Positions 36,426 through 46,764 of a DNA stretch of 64,000 nucleotides are shown here, piece after piece. The position numbers were made by a program, and so were the translations under genes. The notes beneath the pieces are model-generated. The model made no database searches. It worked only from the letters and a program-made list of their open reading frames with translations, and was not told the DNA's origin. The DNA is from Eriocheir sinensis (Eukaryota; Arthropoda; Malacostraca; Decapoda; Varunidae), in the NCBI RefSeq assembly GCF_024679095.1, contig NC_066549.1, positions 4,688,920-4,752,919 of the forward strand, read 5' to 3'. Position 1 is the stretch's first letter. The number at the start of each line of letters is the position of its first letter.

Positions 36426-38040
36426 GAAGGGGAGGGGTGAGGTGGAGGCTTTGATTCTTTCCGCACCTCACTCGGCGGTATCAAGAACGTGATCTCTTCC
36501 TGGAAACCTTCATTTTTCCCATCGCCGGAGTTTATGACGGCATGGGAGGGCATCGAGGAAGTGCAAGTGGGCGGAACACAAGGCTGGTGCAGGGAAGTGG
36601 AGCAAACTTTTATAAACACTTTATTAACGATCATCGAGATGCTCAACTTTATAAGGCGGCGTGAAAATACGATGACTACGCCCTTCGCGATCCTGAAAGT
36701 TACCCCAGGCAGCTGCAAGCATCTTTGTCTGATTCTCGAGAATGAAACGTGCATCGTGATATTTGTGTGTTATAGACGAGTGGGAGCAGGATACCTTTAA
36801 GCGAAGTGAATCAATAGTCGTGGCCAGGCGTGTATAGTTGCTGAATGGAATTTACAAACTTGTTGTCCGGTTTCTTCCCGAACGTCACGTATCAAAACTT
36901 TTCTCGTTGAATGATTACAGTCACCTCAAGTCCACAGCGGGAGGCTATGTTTAAAATGTATTCACTGGAAGTGAAACCGAATGCAAATTCATAAGTGGTG
37001 TTGCCCGTTAAATCCTCGTACACAAGCAAGTAGATTTATTTTTTTATTTTTTTAACTAAACAAAAGCATCAGCAGAAGCACTTCGGTGGGCACACGTCCG
37101 TCGACGTCGATACTAATCAGGACGCCGTAATGTTCTCTGCATCAAATTTGATTCGGCACGGAGGGACATGGGAAATGATATCTGTTAACAATGGTGATCT
37201 CGTCTTCCGAGCACACAAATATCTTCAAAACAATGTCTTTGATTAGCTTCCAGCCCAACGCTAGAGGCGCTAGACCAACGCCTCGACCACGTAAATTCAG
37301 ATTGGGTAACAGTTTGAATTAATTTGCATGTTCATTGTTCACTTGTTGATTTTTTTATCTTTTCTTTTCTTACATTTCATGAACAGACTATTGAAAGGCC
37401 AGCCAAGCTAGTTTGCATTCTTGTGGTACTGTTCATGGCTTCATGCAGCGTGTGATCCTTGTGACCTGTTGAAAAGCAATGGTCCTCCAACCGAGTTGTA
37501 CCACTTAATGAACTATAATAAAATAATCTACGCGCAGTGTCCTCCCCATTCCAGTCTTGCTGGGTCATTTCTTGTTTCAAACTTAATTTCAGGAAGAATT
37601 CTAAACTCCCAAAGCATTAATATACTTTGTAGTATTTGTCTTTCTACTAGAAATGCTATATCCTTCTGTATATACCCCAAGAAACCCCTTTCTCACCTTT
37701 CCTTTTCAACACATTTCGGTAAATTATCCTTGTCTTCCACTCACGTAGAAGAAAACATCACGATCCAGGATTATTTCGTGCTCCATGTTGACAACGCTCT
37801 CCTACTCGATGGTTTACTCAGCGTTCGGTGTCTATGTTGCTCTTATGTGCAGCCTTAACTTACTTCACACTTTAGAAGAGAAGAGGTTAGGGTTTGTGTC
37901 ACACTCTACCTTCCTTCAGTAAAATTTCCTGCAGCACCTCACAACCCTCTCACCTGCTGACTCAACTGCTGACTCTTCACTTCCAGTTCAATTAACTAAG
38001 CACTCATATTTATGTCCCTTCGTCCCCTGCACCGCTATGT
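36426..38040. other. Intergenic, no recognised gene
   Basis: Higher-complexity sequence than its surroundings. Open frames at 36489-36800 (+, 103 codons) and 37421-37858 (+, 145 codons) have balanced composition, but no motif or splice structure lets me call them. Confidence 0.45.
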
Positions 38041-38160
38041 TGAAAGTTTTTTTTTTTTTTTTTTTTTTCAAATGTAATGGATAAAAGGAACAGAAACGCG
38101 TCAACAGCTTAACAACTAAATGTTTTTTCTTCACTTTTTTTTTTTTTTTTTTTTTTTTGC
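38041..38160. repeat. Two poly(T) runs
   Basis: T21 (about 38048-38068) and T21 (about 38138-38158) flank 70 bp. This may be the poly(A) tails of minus-strand retroposed fragments, but no element body is recognisable between or beside them. Confidence 0.6.
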
Positions 38161-38405
38161 CGTGGCACAAAGTGAGCCATTTATTAATATATTTTGACCC
38201 ATAGCTCCACGTCCATTTATATTAATAAAGAGAAAATTGAAGCTTTTAGTAGAGGTAATAGGTGCGCATGGAAATAAAACTTTGACAAAAATAAATTCAT
38301 TTTTAACTCAACGTTGCTCTTCGAATTTTGATGCTCTGCTTTCTGAATATATTTAAGCTTCATACATATTTAAGACATTATATACTTTCCGGTACCACAG
38401 ATTAT

Positions 38406-38480
<75 letters not shown>
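38406..38480. repeat. (TA)n microsatellite at retroelement 3' end
   Basis: A perfect TA tract of about 73 bp directly joined to T19 (38481-38500), which is the poly(A) tail, read on the minus strand, of the element at 38603-39032. Confidence 0.95.
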
Positions 38481-38498
<18 letters not shown>

Positions 38499-38602
38499 TT
38501 ACAGCAAGGGCAAAAAAACAAAAAAAAGGAAACAATAATGAAAAAAAAAAGCCTGCTATTCGCTGCTCCTATAAAAGCTCAGAGGAGTGGCCGAAAGAGA
38601 GG
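38481..38602 (-). mobile_element. 3' UTR and poly(A) tail of non-LTR element
   Basis: On the minus strand, after the stop at 38603-38605, the sequence reads CTCCTCTGAGCTTTTATAGG, A/T-rich runs and GCCCTTGCTGT, then poly(A) at 38481-38500. A similar tail is present at 9700-9810. Confidence 0.75.
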
Positions 38603-39032
38603 TCAATTTCGAGAGGAGATGTGTCCTGATACCCTTCTCTTGAAAGAGTTCAAGTGGTAGGCAGGAGGAAATACAGATGAAGGAAAATGATTCCATAGTT
38701 TACCTGCGTGAGGGATGAAAGAGTGAAGATGCTGGTTAACTCGTGCGTAAGGAATTTGGACATTAAAGGGATGAGCTTGAGTAGAAAGTCGTGTGCGGCG
38801 AGGCCACGGGAGGAGGACAGGCGTGCAGTTAGCAAGTTCAGAAGAGCAGTCAGCGTGAAAATATCGATAGCAGATAGAAAGAGGCAACATGGCGGCGGAA
38901 TTTAAGAGGTAGAAGACTATCAGTAAGAGGAGGAGAGCTGATGAGACGAAGAGCCTTAGACTCCACTCTGTCCAGAAGAGCTGTATGAGTGGAGCCCCCC
39001 CACACGTGAGATGCATACTCCATACGAGGGCG
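38603..39032 (-). pseudogene. Non-LTR retrotransposon C-terminal fragment
   Basis: Minus-strand C-terminal domain that follows the reverse transcriptase in CR1/Jockey-type elements. From 39032 leftward it reads RPRMEYASHVWGG, then ALLDRVESKALRLI and KFRRHVAS in one frame. A loss of about 2 bp near 38876-38884 shifts to a second frame reading YRYFHADCSSELANC, TRLSTQAHPF, HSFIPHAGKLWNHFPSSVFP and NSFKRRVS, with the stop at 38603-38605. The core RT domain is absent: the copy is 5'-truncated just before the RPRMEYAS block. It is a different family from the element at 16748-18125. Confidence 0.88.
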
Positions 39033-39390
39033 GTTACTTGATGTCTTAAGCCTCCATTATTTACCTTGCCTTTGATGCATTTTTGCCTCCGTCTTTTTCA
39101 CTGATGCAGTCTTTCATTATCCACTAGTCAATATTGGTTTCCTCCCGGTAACCCATGCTTCAGCGAATGGTTGGTGACCGTGGCGAGCCATGTAGGGGTT
39201 GGCGGGGCGAGGCGGGCGATGGCCAAAGTTATGATGAGTTGCGTGCCGCCGAAGCTCCGGTAATCGTCCCAATAACGCCAGAGTTCATCAGAAAGGCCAG
39301 AAAGTCACTCGGGTCAATTTTTCCTATTAAAGATAATATTCAACTCGCCCCAGTTAAAATGTGTCATGAAATATTTACGAAATATGTTTG
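39033..39390. other. Intergenic, no recognised feature
   Basis: Mixed sequence with a GC-rich part near 39170-39260. Confidence 0.5.
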
Positions 39391-39394
39391 AACT

Positions 39395-39505
39395 ACGATT
39401 ACTACTACTACTACTATTACTACTTATATTACTACTACTACTACTACTATTACTACTTATACTACTACTACTACTACTATTGTTATTATTATTATTTTAT
39501 TATTT

Positions 39506-39542
<37 letters not shown>

Positions 39543-39626
39543 GAGTACCATCACCACCACCACTACTTTTACTACTACTATTATTACTAATAACACTCTT
39601 AATACTACTATACATTATTACTACTT

Positions 39627-39687
<61 letters not shown>

Positions 39688-39761
39688 CACCACCACTGCC
39701 TTCGCCTTCGCCGCCGCCGCCACTGCTGCTGCTGCGGCTACTACTTCTACAGTTACTACTG

Positions 39762-39825
<64 letters not shown>

Positions 39826-39840
39826 TAATAATGATGATGT
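39395..39840. repeat. Long compound trinucleotide block
   Basis: CTA/TTA arrays (39395-39545), degenerate CTA/CAC (39546-39620), perfect CTA (about 39627-39676), CAC and GCC/GCT (39677-39735) and perfect AAT (39763-39823). Tyr-, Leu-, Ser- and Val-rich frames on both strands come from this. Confidence 0.93.
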
Positions 39841-40251
39841 AAGAACTACATTCGTATTTGTAAGCCATTGTGGGTGTTCACTTTTTTAGCACGCGTTCTT
39901 AAACTACGAGGTTCTCTGTACTAGCTTTTATTTCCTTTTTTACATTCCATTTACTTGCGAAAGTTGCTCATAATACAAAAAGTCTATTGCACTCTCAAAC
40001 TGTATTCATGCCAGAGTGAGTGGAATCAATACAAAGTGTAAGTGGGAATAAAACTTACCGTGTTACTTCCAAATTTGACAGGATAGTGATAAATGTTCAT
40101 TGACAATAATAAACTCTTAGGAATCGTCTCAGATTGCCACTAGAACTGATGCAGGCTCAAGTTGCTGTTAATATAATGACCATGGAATGGCTCTGACTAG
40201 GCAAAACAGTTTATATGGCAAGATATCCCTTGGTTGAGGATTGCATATGAA

Positions 40252-40660
40252 GAACGAACTGTTTTGTCATTAGGCTGCTGCGTGGTATCCATCTCTGTAG
40301 GCAGTACAATAAAGAGTGAAGCTTTGGAAATGGAAGAGAGATTGCCATTCCGTTCAGATTCATTCATGTCCTTATGAGAAGAACGTCAGTTTTCTCTTTA
40401 AACTGTTGCTCTTACCATGCATTCCTCCTTACTTTATATTTAGAGGGAGGTCTAATTGACGGAAACGGCAGATTGTTGTCATCTTGCTCAGATACTCACA
40501 ATTCTGTATGAAAACGAAGTCTCATTTTGTTCCTCCTGCGGCTGCGTTAATATTCCTGCTTTGATGCCATGTAATAAAAAAGGGAAGTCTTGGTAACCGA
40601 AGAGCTGGAGCATTGTCATCACTCATACATTCAAGTCGTTATATCCATCTCAGGAGAGCC
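40252..40660. repeat. Diverged tandem duplication, offset ~262 bp
   Basis: Copy A (about 40252-40384) and copy B (about 40513-40650) share AACGAA, GGCTGCTGCGT / CGGCTGCGT, CAATAAAGAGTGAAGC / TAATAAAAAAGGGAAG, CTTTGGAAATGGAAGAG / CTTGGTAACCGAAGAG and TTCATTCATGTCCTTAT / ATACATTCAAGTCGTTAT. Small indels indicate age. No coding signal. Confidence 0.6.
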
Positions 40661-41897
40661 TATCAAACCATTAGCCAAGGCAGCTCCATGAATGACTTTA
40701 GTGTCGAGGCTCACCATTGTTTTTTGTCACGCGACTAATATTTATGACCCAAACATAGGTTTTAAATGACTTCCTTACACGCACGGACAGACATTCCTCG
40801 AACTTTGGGACTTGTTTCTTACCCCTCCCTCATTCCTTCGAATCGGATTTACTTCCTCAATAAGCGCCTCAGACCCTCGCCGGCACCTGCACCGCCACCC
40901 GATGAATCAAATGGACTGGAACTTTGTGAAGAAAATTAAAGTTTCTGCCATTGACATTCCTGATAGACACTTCCAGAAGACTAATCACGCCGCTGTCTGA
41001 TGTCAAGACGTTACGAAAAAGTCAGGAAAGTAGGCACTGATAATATATTGAACGATGAAATCCTCACAAAGTTTAATGCAAGTGAATTATTCATATACTG
41101 TCTTCGCTGAGGCCTTGGTAGAACAAAAATAAATAAGGTCCATTAACAAGTCTGTCAGGAGTAATTAGTTTCTATTCATTTGTTGACACCTTTTTTAGCA
41201 GAAAAAAAAATGAAAGTAAAATAAGAAAGTAATTCCCTTTTCTAAAACTGTCAATTGCCATAGTGGCTGAATATTAATCAAGAAATAATTGCAGCAACCT
41301 CTCGATTAACCTAAACATACAACGCAGACTAAAGGGGTGATGAGGAATTGTATATCACGGAAGTAAGTCAAATGTTGCCCTTTAGACCTCGGAATAGCTC
41401 GATTTTGAACGAGCAATTACAGCTCCGCCAGCCATTTAGCCATTACGAAGCTACAGATTAGAGCCAAGGAATATTACGGAGCTTGTGCAATCTAAACTTG
41501 GAAGTGTTCCAAGTGAAACGTCAAATACAGCACCTTGGAACATGGAAGTTAAGACTGAAGTTATGATTATCATGGAGGCGAGGATATGTAAGAAGATGTT
41601 TATGTTATATATTCAGAAGTGACGATTGGCGAACAGTTTGCGTAGTATGCTAAACGGCAACTGAGGATGCTGTCATGAGCCAGCCTGGTCATCAGAGCTC
41701 TAAGTGATCTGACACCTACAAGAAAAAGGGGCATGTATATCTCCCTCCACAACAACTTGTATTTTTTCTTAACTTTATAATGGCTACTTTTATCAAAATT
41801 AATGAGTGATTGATGAGTAAGTGCAGCAGGACAGATGCCTCCTTTATTCCTAGACCACTCGACGCAGTAAAGGCCTCAAGTGTGATGGCTTTGCTGA
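40661..41897. other. Intergenic flank of the hAT element
   Basis: AT-rich, no recognised gene. It ends at the left target-site duplication. Confidence 0.5.
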
Positions 41898-41905
41898 CTA
41901 ACAGA
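41898..41905. repeat. 8-bp target-site duplication, left
   Basis: CTAACAGA immediately before the element's CAGGG terminus. An identical copy lies at 45462-45469. An 8-bp duplication is the hallmark of the hAT superfamily. Confidence 0.93.
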
Positions 41906-41962
41906 CAGGGCCGGATTTTGGGTTTAGGGGGCCCTGGGCACTAGAGCTTTGCGGGGCCCCCA
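41906..41962 (+). repeat. Left terminal inverted repeat and GC-rich subterminal region
   Basis: CAGGGCCGGATTTTGGG opens the element, followed by GGGGGCCCTGGGCAC and GCGGGGCCCCC. The last parts also appear inside the right end in inverted orientation. Confidence 0.88.
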
Positions 41963-42033
41963 GAGGAGGAGGGTGTGATTGAAGTGACAGCATGAAACAT
42001 CTTATAAATATTAATAAACGTAAATCACAAAAG

Positions 42034-42582
42034 TTAAAATCTTTGGGTTCTCTTACGTATTTTATTTACGTATTTATTTTCTCCATCCTTAACTGCTGAG
42101 TTTTTGAAGTCACTGCCAACATAATTACGACATTTAGCACTTCCCTTTTCAATCCAGTAACTTCTAAAGTCTTCACTTAGGTGTTCAGGCCAAAGACCAA
42201 TGTCATTTTCATAAGTCAGTTTCACGGTTTGATTTTTCTCTAAAGTTGAGTCACTTACATTACCACCGACAGTTACTGAGGTACTGGAACTAGCAATAGG
42301 CTCATTTGTACTGACAGCCACAGACGTACTGACACTAGTAACAGGCTCACTTGAAGGTGCTTCGTTAGATGCTTTAATGGAAGCCTCTGAATCAATGCTG
42401 GCTTCATCTTTGTTTTCTCCTAGCTCTAAGGGTATCTCATTAACTTCATCTAGTGGAGTACTCTTTACCCATCCTGTGATTTTTGGTAGCTTTTTTTGTT
42501 CATTTTCTAGCAGTACAACTTTTTTTCGCTTTGCTGAGCCTGACTGATACTTCCTTCCCTTATCTCGCTCTCGTCCGGACAT
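42034..42582 (-). CDS. Truncated hAT transposase-like protein (ZMYM1/TTF-type N-terminus)
   Basis: A 182-residue minus-strand frame with start ATG at 42580-42582. The N-terminus is Lys/Arg-rich (MSGRERDKGRKYQSGSAKRKK), as in ZMYM1-like hAT proteins. A Ser/Thr-rich linker (about 60-120) contains three imperfect TSVSTSVAV-like repeats. It is followed by DIGLWPEHLSEDFRSYWIEKG (about 127-147), the conserved block that begins the TTF-type zinc-finger region. The family normally continues for several hundred residues. Here it stops 35 residues later, only about 128 bp from the element terminus, so the zinc ligands and catalytic domain are deleted. It may be translated as a short DNA-binding-less remnant or not at all. 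Confidence 0.72.
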   Translation of the reverse strand: MSGRERDKGRKYQSGSAKRKKVVLLENEQKKLPKITGWVKSTPLDEVNEIPLELGENKDEASIDSEASIKASNEAPSSEPVTSVSTSVAVSTNEPIASSSTSVTVGGNVSDSTLEKNQTVKLTYENDIGLWPEHLSEDFRSYWIEKGSAKCRNYVGSDFKNSAVKDGENKYVNKIRKRTQRF

Positions 42583-42663
42583 TGTTATGACATTTGGAAG
42601 TGGTTGCCAGCTTTCACATTTATAGGAGTGACAGTATTCTCCTTCAGTAACCGATGGTCCAGT

Positions 42664-42700
42664 CCAGTGATAAGTCAGCTGTCGGCCTGTACAAAAGAAA
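42664..42700 (-). other. Candidate 3' splice site upstream of the transposase frame
   Basis: On the minus strand, TTTCTTTTGTACAG (about 42689-42702 read leftward) precedes the leader of the frame at 42582. If used, the 2.7 kb to the right, including the minisatellite, would be a 5' intron plus leader exon. Inferred from the signal alone. Confidence 0.3.
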
Positions 42701-43196
42701 TACAGTTCAAATACTATGGTGAGGTGAGCAATTCAGCACACAACTGGAAGGTATATGCTAGGCTACCATAGATTAAGAGCCAATAGTATTAGGCTATTCC
42801 AGTTTTGTGAATGAAACAAAATAAAAGTAGGTTAGCCCCATTTCTGTCGCAAATCATTACTTTTTAAATAAAATGTTTTGTTCAGTTCAGTAGGAAAATT
42901 CATGTGTATAACTGGTGCAACAAACCTCGTGAAAAATATGTGTGTAAAATATGAGTTTGCAGTATTACATAATATGTATATGTATGTATACATGTGGACA
43001 AGAAGCCATGTAGGCTCAGCAAAAATGGCTGGCTGGGTCGTTTTTTCCTTAAATCGGGACTTGTATATGTGCCAGCTTGGTATGATGCTCGGGTATATCT
43101 CCTAATCTAACCATGGGATATTATCGAAAATTATCCCATTGTGATCAGCTATTCATGTGTTATTCACCTGTCAGATTCACCGTTCAAGATGCGAAG

Positions 43197-43343
43197 TTAA
43201 CTTATTATAGGGAAAAATGTAATTGGGACCAAAGCTGTGGCAACTACCCATATTTCCACATCTTCTTTTATCAGATTTTCGATTGCTTCACTTGCATCAA
43301 CCTTTTCTTCTAACAATTCTTTCATTATATCATTCTCATTAAC
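43197..43343 (-). other. Short minus-strand coding-like remnant inside the hAT element
   Basis: From about 43343 leftward the frame reads DVNENDIMKELLEEKVDASE and continues AIENLIKEDVEIWVVATALV before stopping at 43197. Composition is that of a normal acidic helical protein, unlike the adjoining Cys/Gly/Val microsatellite frame it is fused to. It could be a fragment of an element-encoded protein. No family recognised. Confidence 0.25.
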
Positions 43344-44855
43344 GTCACCACCACCACAACACCACACACCACCACCACCACAACAACTCACTCACCACCA
43401 CCACAACACCACATTCACCACTGGTGAGTGGTGTTGTGGCACGGTCACCCCCACCACAACAACTCACGCACCACCACCACCACAACACCACTCACCACCA
43501 GCACATCAACTAACTCACCACCACCACTACACCACACTCTCCACCACCACAACAACTCACTCACCACCACCACAACAACCAACTCACCACAACCAACACA
43601 ACAAAAACACCACCACCACAACACCACACTCACCACCACCACAACAACACACTCACCACCACCACAACAACACACTCACCACCACCACAACACCACACTC
43701 ACCACCACCACAACAACTCACTCACCACCACCACAACACCACACACCACCACCACCACAACAACTCACTCACCACCACCACAACACCACACTCACCACCA
43801 CCACAACACCACACTCACCACCACCACAACAACTCACTCACCACCACAACAACACCACACACCACCACCACCACAACACCACACTCACCACCACCACAAC
43901 ACCACACACCACCACCACCACAACACCACACACCACCACCACCACAACAACACACTCACCACCACCACAACACCACACCACCACCACCACAACACCACAC
44001 ACCACCACCACCACAACACCACACCACCACCACCACAACACCACACACCACCACCACCACAACAACACACCCACCACCACCACAACACCACACTCCACCA
44101 CCACCACAACACCACACACCACCACCACCACAACACCACACACCACCACCACCACAACACCACACACCACCACCACCACAACAACACACACACCAACACC
44201 ACAACCCCACACACCACCACCACCACAACAACTCACTCACCACCACCACAACACCACACACCACCACCACCACAACAACTCACCACCACCACAACAACAC
44301 CAACCACCACCACCACAACACCACACTCACCACCACCACAACAACTCACTCCACCACCACAACAACACCACACTCACCACCACCACAACAACTCACCCAC
44401 CACCACCACAACACCACACTCACCACCACCACAACACCACACTCACCACCACCACCACAACAGACACCACCACCACAACAACACCCACCACCACCACAAC
44501 AACACCCACCACCACCACAACCACACCCCCCACCACCACAACAACACACCCACCACCCACCACCACAACAACACACTCACCACCACCACAACAACTCACC
44601 ACCACCACCACAACACCACACCACCACCACCACAACAACACACCACCACCCACCACCACAACACCACACTCACCACCACCACAACAACACACTCACCACC
44701 ACCACAACACCACACTCACCACCACCACAACAACACACTCACCACCCACCACCACAACAACACACTCACCACCACCACAACAACACACTCACCACCACCA
44801 CAACACCACACACCAGCACCACCACAACAACACACTCACCACCACCACAACACCA
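43344..44855. repeat. 1.5-kb CAC/CAA minisatellite, 23-24 bp unit, ~64 copies
   Basis: The unit is ACCACCACCACAAC followed by ACCACACTC or AACTCACTC (23 bp) or ACCACACACC (24 bp), repeated with small variants. The + strand has essentially no G, except for a foldback at 43421-43451. Because A/C-only triplets cannot form stops, two long overlapping frames (up to 594 codons) stay open. Their His/Thr/Pro/Gln translations are not evidence of a gene. The array lies inside the hAT element. Confidence 0.95.
43401..43439. repeat. Foldback palindrome inside the minisatellite
   Basis: Left arm CCACAACACCACATTCACCA (43401-43420) and right arm TGGTGAGTGGTGTTGTGG (43422-43439) are inverted copies, apart from a 2-base AT insertion on the left. 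This is the only place where the array reverses orientation. Confidence 0.9.
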
Positions 44856-44950
44856 AGCAGCAGCACCAGGAAGCTTGCTTCCGCTTCGCTTGGGCGGCAG
44901 GCTGCGTGCTTGTGTTTACATACGGCTTGATCTTGATCTTGATTCTACAG

Positions 44951-44979
44951 GTGGATACATGAGACTCTCATGTATCCAC
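44951..44979. repeat. Perfect 13-bp hairpin, possible Helitron 3' end
   Basis: GTGGATACATGAG (44951-44963), loop ACT, CTCATGTATCCAC (44967-44979). Six bases later comes CTAA (44986-44989) followed by T. A GC-containing hairpin a few bases before CTRR and a host T is the known Helitron 3' terminus. The 5' TC terminus was not identified, so a nested Helitron-like element is a hypothesis. CTTGAT repeats (44926-44943) precede it. Confidence 0.6.
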
Positions 44980-45384
44980 GCTTCGCTAATACTAATACAG
45001 ATGCTTATTTTACTTGATTAACTTCACAGTTACGAATGACGGGTTTGACGGCACTTAATTAGATTCCTTAAGAATAAAAACCCTATACAACAACGAGATA
45101 CACGTAACACAGGTATATTAATTTGCTGCGAAGTAGCGGCACCACTACGTATGTTTGGCGTGGAAATGTTGCCTGCTCCAAGGAGAATAGTTAGGAGTTA
45201 AACTACCTCGTCCATGACGGACGGCGAAACCACATATAGATTAAATCAATAGAAAATTAGAAAGGGGTACTTAAAGTACAGAAATATTGGGGGGATATCA
45301 TGTTGTGGTAACAACCCCATCGATTGCGCCCCTCCTCGGTATAGAACCTTAAAAAAAATATATAAAAAAATTAAAAAAAATAAA

Positions 45385-45461
45385 CCGCTTCAGCGCGGGG
45401 CCCCTAAAAGCGCGGGGCCCTGGGCACTGGCCCCTTGTGCCCCCCCCTAAATCCGGGCCTG
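45385..45461 (-). repeat. Right terminal inverted repeat and subterminal GC-rich repeats
   Basis: On the minus strand the terminus reads CAGGCCCGGATTTAGGGGGG, then CAGTGCCCAGGGCCCCGCGC. The GCGCGGGGCCC motif occurs twice within 20 bp (45396-45420). Confidence 0.88.
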
Positions 45462-45469
45462 CTAACAGA
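45462..45469. repeat. 8-bp target-site duplication, right
   Basis: CTAACAGA, identical to 41898-41905. Removing the element and one copy restores a continuous flank, GCTGACTAACAGAACAC. Confidence 0.93.
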
Positions 45470-46764
45470 ACACAATCATCTACTTGATTAGTGCCACGAC
45501 GCTAAACCAAGTCCAGTTGAGCGGCTAAGAATCCAGCGGCCATGACCCATGAAGGAAAGGTAAAAATACAAGGCTATGTAATTATAAGCTCCAGTAAAAT
45601 ATATTTACATTCTGTGCAGCAATATTCGCTAATGTTCAGAGCGATTCCAGGTACCGAAGGTCAGTGGTTCAACGATAGGGCAATCTCCAGACGAGCACCA
45701 ATGTTGTGACCCTGTGCGCTACATCCATCTATGCTGACCTTTTCGCTTCAAGCACTACTTGTATTACAAATCACCCCCAATTCTCGTTTTCGATGTAACT
45801 CACAAAAACACCTTGTATAGGCTGTTTGACTGCTTTTAAACTTGTGTTGAACTTGAAAGTCCTTTTGTATACCTATGAAGTTTTACGAAAGCTCACTTTA
45901 AAAATCTTTGGCATAATTAGAGCCGATTTAAAGAAAAGTCTTGCAGTGAATTAGTTTCGGCAATTAATGTAGAGCAATGATATGTGTTAAAAAAGTAGAA
46001 ATTTCGTAAACAGATAGAAGAATGGTTGCATTTTTGTGTGTAGCAATATGTGATCAGTGCGCGATGTTGTTGGAGACACAGAGAGGATGAGTCACCCAAA
46101 GTTGGCTGCGGAGCACTGCTGCGCCTTTCCGGGAAATAATTCACAGTTCCGTAATAGTCATTATAAAATACAAAACGAAATAAATCAGAAAAAAAAACAT
46201 GTCCCAGTCGCTACCAATACGCCTGTTTTTACATGAATCGGCAAATGAGGTTAGAGAAGAATTTAATGTAGCCTGACTGAAAGTGCTAAGGGAGTTTCTC
46301 CAAAAGAAGCACGGCAGACAGTGCAGCTTCGGCCCAGAGTTGTTTAAAAACAAAAAGGTTTTAAACCTACCGGCAGTGGCGGGTGAAATAATCCATCAGA
46401 AAAAATATCGCACACAGGAGACATATATCTCTAAGCAGGAGTTCACACGAACAAAAGCTTGCACAGTTTTAACATTTCTGTAATTTTCCTCGAGAATAGT
46501 TTTCATATCCAGCAGACGCGTTCATATGATGGATAGCGTCGGCTGGAGTCCTCGAGACTGAAGGTAAACATGGAAGTGTGGCTTTGCCTTTCATCCTGCA
46601 GCTCAGATGCCTTGTCTCCCGCGTGGATGCCCACGGGATTTGATTAACTAATTGGCGAATCGAGGAAGAGGTAATGCGAGCAAATAAATGTGTCTAGCAC
46701 CATGGTCTAGCACCGGCAGGACCACAGGATAATAATGGCAAGGCTGCTTTATTATCTCTCTCGA
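45470..46764. other. Intergenic flank, no recognised gene
   Basis: Mixed AT-rich sequence. Short open frames of 66-75 codons on both strands match nothing I know. Confidence 0.5.

Larger units (their letters stand above)
41906..45461 (-). mobile_element. hAT DNA transposon (Tip100/ZMYM1-like), 3,556 bp, defective
   Basis: Bounded by terminal inverted repeats (left CAGGGCCGGATTT, right end reading CAGGCCCGGATTT on the minus strand, 12 of 13 identical) and a perfect 8-bp target-site duplication. CAGGGCCGG termini are known from hAT-Tip100/Zaphod elements. Inside are a short minus-strand transposase N-terminus near the left end, a large 5' region with a CAC/CAA minisatellite, and a perfect hairpin. 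The catalytic RNase-H-like and dimerisation regions are missing, so this copy could move only with help from an intact relative. GC-rich subterminal sequence (GCGGGGCCCC type) occurs inside both ends. Confidence 0.93.

Noticed and set aside
36489..36800. 103-codon plus-strand frame, with a 166-codon frame on the opposite strand
   Set aside because: Both strands are open over the same stretch, no family recognised, and the minus frame runs into degenerate triplet repeats.
37421..37858. 145-codon plus-strand frame
   Set aside because: Looks protein-like in places but has no motif, splice context or homologous repeat to support it.
43237..45021. A 594-codon His/Thr/Pro/Gln-rich open frame, with a second 500-codon overlapping frame
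   Set aside because: Both arise because an A/C-only minisatellite cannot encode stops. Two frames are equally open and neither has a domain.
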